Source of the DNA: Clostridium grantii DSM 8605
Lineage (GTDB): Bacteria > Bacillota > Clostridia > Clostridiales > Clostridiaceae
Length of the DNA stretch: 64,000 nucleotides
NCBI RefSeq assembly: GCF_900129965.1
Contig: NZ_FQXM01000003.1
Coordinates: 1 to 64,000, forward strand
Reading direction: 5' to 3'
Shown here: piece by piece, positions 1-7,492 of the stretch
Layout of the letters: each line of letters starts with the position of its first letter
Numbering within the stretch: the first letter of the stretch is position 1
Program-made: the position numbers and the translations under genes
Notes under the pieces: model-generated
Seen by the model: only the letters and a program-made list of their open reading frames with translations
The model's database searches: none
Told to the model about the DNA's origin: nothing

Positions 1-170
1 TTGTCAAACCTTATTTTGTGTTTTTTCTTACTGTATATCAGAACTTTTGCCTTAAATACTATTTAAAATTATCAAGAATGAATTTATGCAAATCCCATAG
101 CTATTCTTTAAATAACCGCGGTTTCGTGCTATGACAATTATCCAAAGTTTGGCGCAATACTGTTTTTTCT

Positions 171-205
171 ATACTCAAGCCTCCATCTTAGGTTTGAGTA
201 TTTTT
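171..205 (+). terminator. Rho-independent terminator
   Basis: ATACTCAAGCC pairs with GGTTTGAGTAT across a short loop and is followed by TTTTT on the plus strand. It would end a plus-strand transcript that starts before the window; no gene for it is seen inside. Confidence 0.7.
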
Positions 206-304
206 AACGCCAATCTTCGTATAATTACCTAAGCAAAACTAGAATCTCCTATCTTAATGCTACAAATAAAATTTTCTGCATATTATTCATATAAAATAAC
301 ATTT

Positions 305-362
305 ATAACGTCAATTATACCATATTAAGTATAAAAACGTCATAAATCCCAAACATATTTTT
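305..362. repeat. Dispersed intergenic repeat, copy 1 of 3
   Basis: An AT-rich segment starting ATAACGTC and containing AAACGTCATAAA. It aligns by eye with segments at 26251-26322 and 18733-18801. All three lie in gene-free DNA. Function unknown. Confidence 0.4.
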
Positions 363-446
363 TCAATTTTCTCCATTATATTGGTTACTAAATAAATATA
401 GGTAATTTGCTTTTATCTACTGGTAATAGATCTATCCCCTCATACA

Positions 447-693
447 AAAGGCATAGTGAACAGACATCTCATTCCACTCGCCATTGAACCGCAAAAACAC
501 GCTAATCAATGACTCACTCCAATCGAAGACTGTTCACTACAAAGAGGAATCTGAAAGTTTATTTTAAATAGCTTTGTAAAAAGACACAAACCTATTCAAA
601 ATAAACAAAAGGTTGTATAAGCTATAAGCCCTTATGAAAACACTAAGCGCTTATAGCTTATCCAACCAAAATTAAACCTCCCACCCACCCAAC
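447..693 (-). ncRNA. Structured non-coding module Y2, left copy
   Basis: Read on the minus strand it starts GTTGGGTGGGTGGGAGG and contains three paired elements. The first is a GGTTGGATAAGC hairpin. The second is a long AT stem around GGTTTGTGTC. The third is an outer stem TAGTGAACAG/CTGTTCACTA that encloses the inner hairpin with CATTGATTAGCG and GCGGTTCAATG. The right-hand copies at 29171 and 30631 keep the inner hairpin but have a different outer stem (GCAAGGAATAT/ATATTCCTTG), so pairing is kept while sequence changes. No coding frame spans it. Whether it acts as RNA or as structured DNA is not shown. Confidence 0.55.
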
Positions 694-814
694 ATAAAAA
701 ATCATATCTCTTATGTTTTATTAGTTTTAAATTCCTAGTACAAATTTATATCCCCATTAGCGGAAATAATAAAAGAATTCTTTAACTAATTAATAAGTTC
801 TTTAACTTTATAAA

Positions 815-1164
815 ATAAAGGCACAGAAAAATATAAATCTCCCTCCGCTAGCTAAGTCAATTCCCACAAATATAAATACAGTTTTAATGTGTCCGCTCTA
901 GTCGAATCATATTTTTCAGTAAAGAGGAATCTGAATCCTTTTATTCAATGGCTTTAAAAAGCACAAACCCATTGAATAAAAGCCTTGAAAGAAAAACGCA
1001 AATAGACAAGCCCAACAAGCTCCATAAAATCTAGGAGCTAGCCGGTCTTGTCCATTTGCTATGGTTATTAACCCAGATGCCAATATAATTATTCATGTTT
1101 TAACGTGGTTGGACAAGCATTACAACCCTTATGGATAATCAAGGGATACAACGCTTGTCCAACC
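815..1164 (-). ncRNA. Structured non-coding module Y1, left copy
   Basis: On the minus strand it starts with a GGTTGGACAAGC/GCTTGTCCAACC hairpin (1107-1164). A second hairpin of the same style follows (999-1058, ending in CTTGTC/GACAAG), then an AT stem CCTTTTATTCAATGG/CCATTGAATAAAAGG. The same stem in the right-hand copies is CTTTTTATTAAT/ATTAATAAAAAG, a compensated difference. This copy has one hairpin more than the right-hand Y1 copies. No coding frame is seen. Confidence 0.55.
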
Positions 1165-1309
1165 AACACCCCAAAACCAAACTACAAATACTTAGTTTAC
1201 TGCAGCTATTAGATATATTTATCTAAACTATAAAATCAAATAATTATTATTAACTACATTGATTCATAGTATTATAACTCCTAGTATTATAGGTCCTATC
1301 CCTATATAT

Positions 1310-1690
1310 TATATAAATCCTCTGGGGGAAATATAGATAATGGTCGCACCCCAAAATACTTCGGTGTTTTGCTGAATGGCTCTAAAAGTCTGGTAGCGTA
1401 TTCCATATCCCCTAACCCCCGATTGCATCCACTACCAGACTAAGAGCCATGCAGCCCTCCACCTTGATTTTCAGGTACCCGCTAATGCAGGGCCAAAAGA
1501 TTATTCTATACCTTATACTTAATTTATTTCTGTGGCCAAAATCAAAAGATTAAAAGAAATAAGGAAATTTTTCTCCGCCCCAAGTTGACAAGCTGGACAA
1601 ACCCTCATAAAGTCGCCGAGGTTTGCACAGCTAATGTCCCTCTGGAGCTACGAAAAAGGTAAACGTGACCCACCCACCCGCCAAGATACC
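1310..1690 (-). ncRNA. Structured non-coding module X, left copy
   Basis: Minus-strand reading. It holds a GGCGGGTGGGTGGG start, a GGGGCGGAGAAA box, a short TTTTAATC run, GCGGGTACCTGAAAA, and then a hairpin whose loop is AATCGGGGGTT plus GGGG runs. The hairpin stem here is GTCTGGTAGTG/CGCTACCAGAC; in both right-hand copies it is GGCGGGGTCT/AGACTNCGCC with the same loop. Replacement of both stem arms around a constant loop is strong evidence for a conserved fold. It ends in a TTTCCCCCAGA segment. Confidence 0.6.
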
Positions 1691-1744
1691 TGATGTATAG
1701 TATATTCAATATTTTAATTGAATGAAAACCTTAAATAAAAGTCA

Positions 1745-1775
1745 AAAATTAAAAGCACCAGCCTAAGCTGGTACC
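1745..1775 (-). terminator. Terminator of the AbrB-like gene
   Basis: ACCAGC/GCTGGT hairpin with a TTAG loop, followed on the minus strand by CTTTTAATTTTT, about 80 bp after the stop of the AbrB-like gene. Confidence 0.65.
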
Positions 1776-1849
1776 TTTAAAATGGGGGATATGTGTAGTC
1801 ACTTCAATTATTATCACAAAACATGATTAATATTCACATGACCTTAAAA

Positions 1850-2089
1850 TTATTCTTTTATCTCTGCAAGACAATTTTTACAAATATTCTTACCTTTAAA
1901 ATTAATAATATTGCTAGCATCTCCACAGAAAATACATGAAGGATTATATTTCATAAGTATTATTTGTTCCCCTTCCACATAAATTCCTAATGGATCTTTG
2001 ATATCTATATCTAAAGTCCTTCTCAATTCTATAGGTATTACAATTCTTCCTAATTCGTCAACTCTTCTTACTATTCCTGTTGATTTCAT
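1850..2089 (-). CDS. AbrB/SpoVT-family transition-state regulator
   Basis: A 79-residue DNA-binding protein. Residues 1-48 are the swapped-hairpin AbrB fold (STGIVRRVDELGRIVIPIEL is the family signature), which dimerises and represses transition-phase genes in Bacillus and Clostridium. The tail has CIFCG and ICKNC, a four-cysteine pattern that looks like a zinc knuckle and is common in clostridial AbrB proteins. The ATG follows GAGGAGAGGG. A promoter sits at 2136-2164 and a terminator at 1745-1775, so it is monocistronic. Its targets are not known. A longer relative with two AbrB domains is at 54186. Confidence 0.93.
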   Translation of the reverse strand: MKSTGIVRRVDELGRIVIPIELRRTLDIDIKDPLGIYVEGEQIILMKYNPSCIFCGDASNIINFKGKNICKNCLAEIKE

Positions 2090-2135
2090 CTTTACCCTCT
2101 CCTCACTACAATTTCTTACATATTTGTTATATTTA

Positions 2136-2164
2136 TTGTATCAAGCTCGAACTCAAAAGTCAAT
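2136..2164 (-). promoter_or_regulatory. SigA-type promoter of the AbrB-like gene
   Basis: On the minus strand TTGACT, 17 bp, TACAAT, about 50 bp upstream of the AbrB-like start codon. The hexamers and spacing are close to consensus. Confidence 0.75.
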
Positions 2165-2516
2165 AATATCCATAAATATTCATGTTGCAATTACGTCATT
2201 TAAGAAAATTTTAAATTTTAAAGAATTAACCTAAAAAATAAGTAGCACTATGTACATAGCACTACTTAATTTGATAGTTTAACATTTATACTTTTTTTTA
2301 CTTCTAGTTTTCTACCTCTTTTTATTTTAATCCAGTTATTTCATTATATATACTTTAATCAGCTAGTTACTATATTACAATTATTTGATTAGATTTTTCA
2401 GTTATTTGTAGGATTTAAAGCTTGTCCATTATATGTATAATTAGAATATCAATATTCTGTTTTTTATACGCTATTTATACAAAGTTTACATAAAATTTTC
2501 TGCCTCTATGGTAGAT
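2165..2516. other. Gene-free AT-rich stretch
   Basis: Spacer upstream of the AbrB-like promoter. I see no convincing reading frame, strong hairpin or repeat in it. Confidence 0.4.
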
Positions 2517-2662
2517 TCTGAGGACATGCAATGGCCGAAGTTGCTCTTGTCGAAATATCTCTTACAAGGGTTTGAAAATAATAAATATGACCTTACTCCT
2601 TCTTTGCTTATTAAAATTGCGCAGGTCTTTCTATTGAACTCATGGACTTAATTGAAATATAA
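2517..2662 (+). pseudogene. Remnant of an XRE-type HTH regulator
   Basis: The plus strand encodes pieces of a classic XRE helix-turn-helix end: ISLTRV, then after a one-base shift ENNKYDLTPSLLIKIAQ, then after another shift LSIELMDLIEI. The order and spacing match the C-terminal half of a Cro/CI-like domain, but at least two frameshifts and the missing start make it non-functional. It probably marks an old insertion of phage or toxin-antitoxin DNA. Confidence 0.6.
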
Positions 2663-2710
2663 TATTTAGAATTGCTAAAGCTTTCACTATATTTTCAACT
2701 AATATTCTTA

Positions 2711-2746
2711 AAAAATTAAGAACCCCAGGTTAATCCCCAGGGTTCT
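2711..2746 (-). terminator. Terminator of the Kiwa-like operon
   Basis: AGAACCCTGG/CCNGGGTTCT hairpin followed on the minus strand by TTAATTTTTT. It overlaps the last codons of the downstream gene. Confidence 0.75.
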
Positions 2747-3371
2747 GTTGATGCGTTTTTTTAATCAAATAAACATTGCTGCTTAATTTAGATCCTCTTA
2801 TTCTAATGCAATTATTTTCAAATCTACCTATTTTTTTTAATTCCAATATAGAATACTTAGTAATTAAAATAAATCTTTCTTCAGTCTCTTGATTCCCAGT
2901 AAAAGAGTATATATTATACTGTAGCATATATAATATTGGATTAACATAAACTAAATCATTCCTAACAGATACAATTCCAATTACTATGAATATAACTAAA
3001 AACATAGTTAGTGCTTTAAAATCATTTGAATTGACTGTTATAAAGGGAAGAATATAAACTAAAATATATTCATTTATTTTTTCATTATTTCTTTTTAAAC
3101 AATAAAAATCATTATAATTTGTACTTGACGATGCTGCTTTTATAATTTTGATTAACAGAACAAATGAAAATATCGATAAACATAAAAAAACAATTATTAG
3201 CACAATATTTTTTTTTGCAGCATCAATTAGTAAATTGATATTATAATCTTCTCGAATTTTTATCTCTAAATATCCCGAATAAATATCGAAACTATTGCTA
3301 ATAATAAAAATTATATATAATGGGATATATGATGATATATATAAAATCCATTTACTAAATCTAGTGATCAC
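2730..3371 (-). CDS. kwaA: KwaA-like membrane protein of a Kiwa defence system
   Basis: A 213-residue membrane protein with about four hydrophobic helices (roughly 8-27, 56-78, 102-116 and 118-137), then the sequence VNPILYMLQYNIYSF and a basic soluble tail. The size, the four-helix plan and the partner fit KwaA, the membrane sensor of the two-gene Kiwa anti-phage system. It starts with GTG behind AAGGAG and lies 21 bp after the kwaB-like gene; the usual order kwaA-kwaB is reversed here. The terminator overlaps its stop. The name rests on architecture and neighbour more than on close sequence match. Confidence 0.65.
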   Translation of the reverse strand: MITRFSKWILYISSYIPLYIIFIISNSFDIYSGYLEIKIREDYNINLLIDAAKKNIVLIIVFLCLSIFSFVLLIKIIKAASSSTNYNDFYCLKRNNEKINEYILVYILPFITVNSNDFKALTMFLVIFIVIGIVSVRNDLVYVNPILYMLQYNIYSFTGNQETEERFILITKYSILELKKIGRFENNCIRIRGSKLSSNVYLIKKTHQQNPGD

Positions 3372-3392
3372 TAATATTCAACTCCTTAAATT

Positions 3393-4286
3393 CTATGAAT
3401 TTGTAAGCCTATTCCCAATTAGTGTTTTTGCATAACTGTCTGATAATAAAGCAACTAATATTGATAAATGTTCTTTACTTTCATACTGAAATTTATTATT
3501 AACAAACTCTATTGGCAGTTCAGCTTCTCTTATAGCTTCTGAAACTTTATCTAAATTTTCCAATATCAATGAAATACTACTATCTTTCATTGCTCTAGTA
3601 AATTGTTTTGCAATTCTTAAACTATTTTTACAATCTTCTTTAAATCCTTCTATATTATTTATAAGTTCACTTCCACTAATTTCTTCTAAAGCTAAATCTA
3701 AATTTTCCATATAGTTATCTTTATAATTTGTTATTACCTCAAATGAATATCTATTAAATACAATTATTTCTTCATCATTAATAACAATAAAATCTACAAT
3801 ATCATCCACAAGAAAAATATTTTCCTTAATTTTGCGTAATTGATTATCATAAATTCTTAGTCTTATACCCTTTGATAAACTTTTAGCCTTAGAGTATCTT
3901 CTGAAAATCTTAACATTATCAGTTCCGTTGGACATTTCTAATAAATAGAAATTAATTTCTCCTAATTCCTCAATATTTCGTGCTAAATTATTTATATCTT
4001 CCTTACAATTCTTTAAAGTGGTATATCCATCAACAGTCACTGTTTGGATAGTTTCAACTGTCCCATCATTTTTACCTACTGCATCAAATTCAACTAAATC
4101 ATTATTTCTAATGATATTTACAATACTTGGTTTTAATAATGAATATATTTCATTTTGAACTGTATCCCCTAGTCTAGATTCTATGAAACTATAAAACAGC
4201 CTATTCTTATGACTAAGAAACAATTGTACATCACTGTTTTGTTCGGTAAACCCATCTAATACCTCTAACAACTCAATTTTATCCAT
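3393..4286 (-). CDS. kwaB: KwaB-like DUF4868 protein of a Kiwa defence system
   Basis: A 297-residue soluble protein. The central part (about 160-190) has DDIVDFIVINDEEIIVFNRY followed by SFEVI and a charged helix, the pattern I associate with DUF4868, the KwaB family. KwaB is the cytosolic partner that acts on phage DNA once the KwaA membrane component senses infection. It is first in a two-gene minus-strand operon with the membrane protein at 2730. The protein looks full length and uninterrupted. The alternative is a DUF4868 protein outside Kiwa, but pairing with a four-helix membrane protein makes Kiwa the better call. Confidence 0.72.
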   Translation of the reverse strand: MDKIELLEVLDGFTEQNSDVQLFLSHKNRLFYSFIESRLGDTVQNEIYSLLKPSIVNIIRNNDLVEFDAVGKNDGTVETIQTVTVDGYTTLKNCKEDINNLARNIEELGEINFYLLEMSNGTDNVKIFRRYSKAKSLSKGIRLRIYDNQLRKIKENIFLVDDIVDFIVINDEEIIVFNRYSFEVITNYKDNYMENLDLALEEISGSELINNIEGFKEDCKNSLRIAKQFTRAMKDSSISLILENLDKVSEAIREAELPIEFVNNKFQYESKEHLSILVALLSDSYAKTLIGNRLTNS

Positions 4287-4951
4287 ATATTATCTCCTAT
4301 TATAATATTTGTATTCCATAGGATATATGATATAATTAAGCAATATCTATGGAATATATTTTGTTTTTAGAAACCGCTGCTGATTGGTCGTCAAAGTGGT
4401 TTCTTTTGTTTTATTGTATATCTTTTTACTAAAAAGGACAAGTATTTCCAAAAATAAAAAAAAGACCAAGGATTTCTGCCTGGTCTAATTTATACTATTA
4501 TTCTTTATAAAAGTAAAGCAGGATGCATTTCTGCATCCTGCTAGTACTTAATTTAGGGATTCCTCCCCCTTTCGTTGGGTATTTCTACCTCTCTCAATTA
4601 GATCTTTACTTTGGTTTTGTGTCAAACACTTATCTCTAAAAAATCCTAGTTTCATTTCGAGTCGGCAAACTCAATTTGTGATTTTTTTACTTAAAGAATA
4701 AATGTTTTTGAAAGGTTCAATTGTTTATTTAACATAACAATGCTTAATTCTATTTTAACACATTTGTATAAATTTTCAAGAATATATTTAAATCTACCCT
4801 TTTGAATATAAAGCACTACAAGTGAGATATAAACGGCCTTTGTAGTACTTTCTTCTGATTTTCTCAAGCAAATGGTTGCCGCCACTTAATTGGTTTAGTC
4901 TCATGGTATGTATATTATCTCGTTGTTTGGGTAGCATTTAAATATAATCAA
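4287..4951. other. Gene-free stretch with three hairpins
   Basis: Contains GAAACCGCT/AGTGGTTTC followed by TTTTGTTTT at about 4369-4412 (a plus-strand terminator by shape), AGACCAAGG/CCTGGTCT at about 4459-4483, and a strong perfect hairpin AGCAGGATGCA/TGCATCCTGCT at 4517-4542. A further inverted pair AGTACTACAA/TTGTAGTGCT lies near 4805-4852, downstream of the small peptide gene. No convincing protein gene is seen. Confidence 0.5.
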
Positions 4952-5032
4952 TTATTTTTTATATGTTTTGTATTGGTAATATAATGTGGCTAACATTATT
5001 ACAAGCATTGCAATGTTTGTTATTAGTAACAT
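4952..5032 (-). CDS. Small hydrophobic peptide, type I toxin-like
   Basis: A 26-residue peptide: MLLITNIAMLVIMLATLYY and then QYKTYKK. It is one membrane helix with a short basic tail, the usual form of type I toxins (TxpA/Fst/BsrG-like) in Firmicutes. The ATG follows AAAGGGGTCAAG. It stands alone. The region after the stop contains an inverted repeat that could belong to the toxin mRNA terminator or an antisense RNA. The sequence is too short for a firm family call. Confidence 0.45.
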   Translation of the reverse strand: MLLITNIAMLVIMLATLYYQYKTYKK

Positions 5033-5142
5033 CTTGACCCCTTTCCAAAGTACTAGCAAAAGGCACCCTAATTATACCATTTAATTGAAGATGATACTAG
5101 TTTTATTTTCTTAGTATGTAATAATTAGGGTTTTCGGAGCAC

Positions 5143-5180
5143 AAAAAGACCAGGCAAATTAATCCCTGGTTTATTTTTAT
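5143..5180 (+). terminator. Terminator-like hairpin
   Basis: AGACCAGG/CCCTGGTTT followed by ATTTTTATT on the plus strand. No plus-strand gene ends here, so its transcript is unknown. Confidence 0.5.
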
Positions 5181-5187
5181 TCTATCC

Positions 5188-5922
5188 ATGCTCCATCTGG
5201 ACCAACTGTATCAAAACAAAATTATGAACAAAGTGAATCATTTGTTTTGCTATCCAGAAAAGAATTTCAAACCCTGGGATTTTGTAAATGCTCCTAATTG
5301 TTATTGGCAAGGTGAAAAAGGAAAAGAAAATGCTATAGCAGCTACAAAGTGGCTGCTAGAAGAAAAACTGAATTGGTCCCATGATGATATTATAGAAAAA
5401 TTAAATCATCAAATATTTATAGATAATAATTTACTAGGCATGCTAAAAAAAGCTTTTAATGCTTCACTACATACAGCTATGGAAGCAACTTATCCAGGAG
5501 AATTTAAGAAATGGGAATTAGGAACTCACGTAGTGAATGGTTCTTGGAATAAAGATGAAGGTATTATTGCTGTTAAATGGCTTCTGGAAGATAAACTAAA
5601 ATGGAGTAACCAAGATATAAAAAAGAAATACTGTAAACAAATATATAAAGATAATAATTTATATGGCATGCTACAAGCCTGCTTTAATTCAAGTCCTTTT
5701 GAAGCACTAAATTCAGCTTATCCAAATAAATTTATAGCCTGGGAATTACCAATGGTACCAAGATGTTTTTGGAATTCTAAAAAGAATTGTATTGTTGCTC
5801 TTAAATGGTTAACTGAAGAAAAGTTAACGTTAGATTCTTACGTAGCAAAGAAAAGTATAACCAAAAGCATACTCCTAAAATATGTCCTAGCTTCATTATG
5901 CGGAAAATATACTATGTCTTAG
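5188..5922 (+). pseudogene. Truncated DUF4046-like repeat protein
   Basis: Encodes about 2.5 copies of a ~65-residue unit: W/F-x-WQGEKGKENAIAATKWLLEE, a (D)II..L..Q stretch, then LLGMLKKAFN, YPG.FKKWEL. From residue 20 (YPEKNFKPWD) it aligns closely with the copy at 27037, but the first ~95 residues of that copy are missing and the C terminus ends early. The first 19 residues look like unrelated DNA read in frame, so the gene is 5' truncated. I associate the repeat with DUF4046 proteins of Bacillus and Clostridium; its function is unknown. The coiled-coil/HTH remnant follows 106 bp downstream. Confidence 0.6.
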
Positions 5923-5978
5923 TTGAGAAATCTGCTTTAAATTTGAATCCTTTATTTTCTCCTCTAATTGTTTACAAC

Positions 5979-6016
5979 TTAATTAGTTCACTTTATATTA
6001 TTAATTAATTAGTGAA
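5979..6016 (+). promoter_or_regulatory. Direct repeats upstream of the coiled-coil/HTH remnant
   Basis: TTAATTAGTTCAC and TTAATTAGTGAAC, spaced about two helical turns apart, precede the start codon at 6029. The intact paralogue at 31043 has a different pair of direct repeats in the same position, which suggests autoregulation by this protein family. Confidence 0.4.
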
Positions 6017-6028
6017 CGAGGTGATTTT

Positions 6029-6478
6029 ATGTCAACAGTAACAAAAGCAATATTAGTTGAACACTTGAAATCAGCAAATGAAATTATAATAAAACAATAA
6101 TTTCAACTATAACAATTAAATGAAAAAGTTTCTGCTTATAAAGATGGCCATGCGGAATTAATAAAATTCATTAAACTAGAGAAAGATCATAGAAGCATAT
6201 TATCCAACCGAATAAAATTGCTAGAAGAAAGATATGAAGATATAAAAAAGGATAATGATATATTAGGAAAATGTACTACTGAATTAAAAAATAAAGTTAG
6301 TAAAATAATTAATAAAGAAAATCTTAAGAAACATAATGACCGTGGCGCTGGTAGAAAAAGTATTTTACCCAAAGAACAGCTTATGCAAGTTGAAACTTTG
6401 CATAAGCAAGGATTATCATATTCTAAGACAGAAAAAGAAGTTGGTTTGGCAAGCCCTATGTTTACAAATTAATTAAGA
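6029..6478 (+). pseudogene. Decayed coiled-coil/HTH protein
   Basis: Paralogue of the gene at 31043. The start MSTVTKAILVEHLKSANEII follows GAGGTG; in-frame stops then occur at 6098 and 6110, after which the frame continues through EKVSAYKDG, a coiled coil, and the HTH part HNDRGAGRKS and QGLSYSKTEKEVGLASP. The last recognition-helix residues are lost by a one-base shift. The domain plan is a long coiled coil followed by a resolvase-type C-terminal HTH. It lies directly after a broken DUF4046-like gene, the same pairing seen around 27-31.6 kb. Confidence 0.75.
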
Positions 6479-6749
6479 AACTATAATTAATTTGTAACCC
6501 CTGCTCAAAACATATTTAAAAGCTTAAGTATCCTTTTTGTAACTTTATTTGAATAAGTTTACAAAAATTCTTTGTCCATAGTACCCCTACTTAGTACATA
6601 CAATAACCGAAGGTCTTTTATAAAACACCTTCCACTAAAAAAAACTAGAACAATTTTTGTTACTATAATCCCTCCTAGATCCAGCAGTTGTTGGAACTTT
6701 TATTATAAAAAAAAAGGAATCAATTTCTTAGTTAATCTGACTATCTATC
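6479..6749. other. Gene-free AT-rich spacer
   Basis: Contains duplicated bits of the HTH gene end (repeats of AATTTGTAA) but no gene I can support. Confidence 0.35.
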
Positions 6750-7034
6750 TTATTCATCAAATGAAATAATATTTCTTCTATTCTCAAGAAGATTTGGACT
6801 CGGTATAAATCCATCTTGCTCGAGTTCTTTTTTTACATCTAAATACATATCTTTTAATTTTTTAATTTGTATCAAATATCCCGCTTCTTTTATAGCATTA
6901 GCGATAGATGGTTGAGATATTCCACCATCATGTTTTGTACTCATTAAATTTGCAATCGCGTTTTGCGGATATCTGAATTCTTTATTTAGTACATAAGCCA
7001 TCAGCTTTTCTCTCTCAGATAATTTTTTATTCAA
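6750..7034 (-). CDS. Small helix-turn-helix-like protein, unknown
   Basis: About 94 residues if it starts at the TTG at 7034, which sits 6 bp after AGGAGTG; the ATG at 7052 has no ribosome binding site. The middle (YPQNAIANLMSTKHDGGISQ and PSIANAIKEAGYL) has the helix-turn-helix look of a small DNA-binding protein, and the C-terminal part is charged. A consensus promoter (7106-7134) and a 23-bp perfect palindrome (7054-7107) lie immediately upstream, which fits a self-regulating repressor. I do not recognise the family. Confidence 0.6.
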   Translation of the reverse strand: MNKKLSEREKLMAYVLNKEFRYPQNAIANLMSTKHDGGISQPSIANAIKEAGYLIQIKKLKDMYLDVKKELEQDGFIPSPNLLENRRNIISFDE

Positions 7035-7053
7035 TAAACTCACTCCTAGCATT

Positions 7054-7107
7054 ATTTATTTAATAAAACTATCAAATAAAATCATTTGATAGTTTTATTA
7101 AATAAAT
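7054..7107. promoter_or_regulatory. Perfect 23-bp-arm palindrome in a 5' leader
   Basis: The arms 7054-7076 and 7085-7107 are perfect reverse complements (ATTTATTTAATAAAACTATC plus AAA) around an 8-bp loop. It starts at the -10 box and fills the leader up to the ribosome binding site of the small gene at 6750. It can be an operator for a dimeric repressor or an mRNA hairpin controlling translation. Confidence 0.7.
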
Positions 7108-7134
7108 TTTAAGCTATTTTTAATCACTTGTCAA
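7106..7134 (-). promoter_or_regulatory. SigA-type promoter for the small HTH-like gene
   Basis: Minus strand TTGACA, 17 bp, TAAAAT. The -10 box touches the palindrome. Confidence 0.75.
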
Positions 7135-7372
7135 TATATAAAATAAAAGGTATACACAAATATAAATTATTTTTATTATACTGCCTTTTATTTTATTTAA
7201 ATTTCATAGATTATGTTTTATGTGTAAAATATGTAAAACAAATTATTCACTTCGTTAAAAGCAACTTCGTACATTGCCTATCCGCAAAACATCACATAGT
7301 GGCAAAGAAATTTTAATGGATTTTGTATAAACAACGTATAAAAAGTAAAATATTTGCTTTTTTATACAAAAA

Positions 7373-7420
7373 CGGATTATCCTCATTGTGTAATAAGCAT
7401 ACCATTAAAGAATTAAATCT
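7373..7420 (+). pseudogene. 3' fragment of a DUF4046-like gene
   Basis: The stretch with GATTATCCTCATTGT and ATTAAAGAATTAAA matches the last codons of the gene at 27037 (its 27974-28020). Only the end survives, some 70 bp from the IS66 end. It is a third trace of the family in the window. Confidence 0.55.
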
Positions 7421-7492
7421 CATATTCCGCTGAATGAATTTCGAAACTAATTATTTACTAAAAAGAAATTATATTACAATTATTTACAAAAA

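Noticed and set aside
4691..4885. Possible 64-residue minus-strand protein
   Set aside because: No ribosome binding site, low-quality composition, and the region contains hairpins more in keeping with RNA ends.
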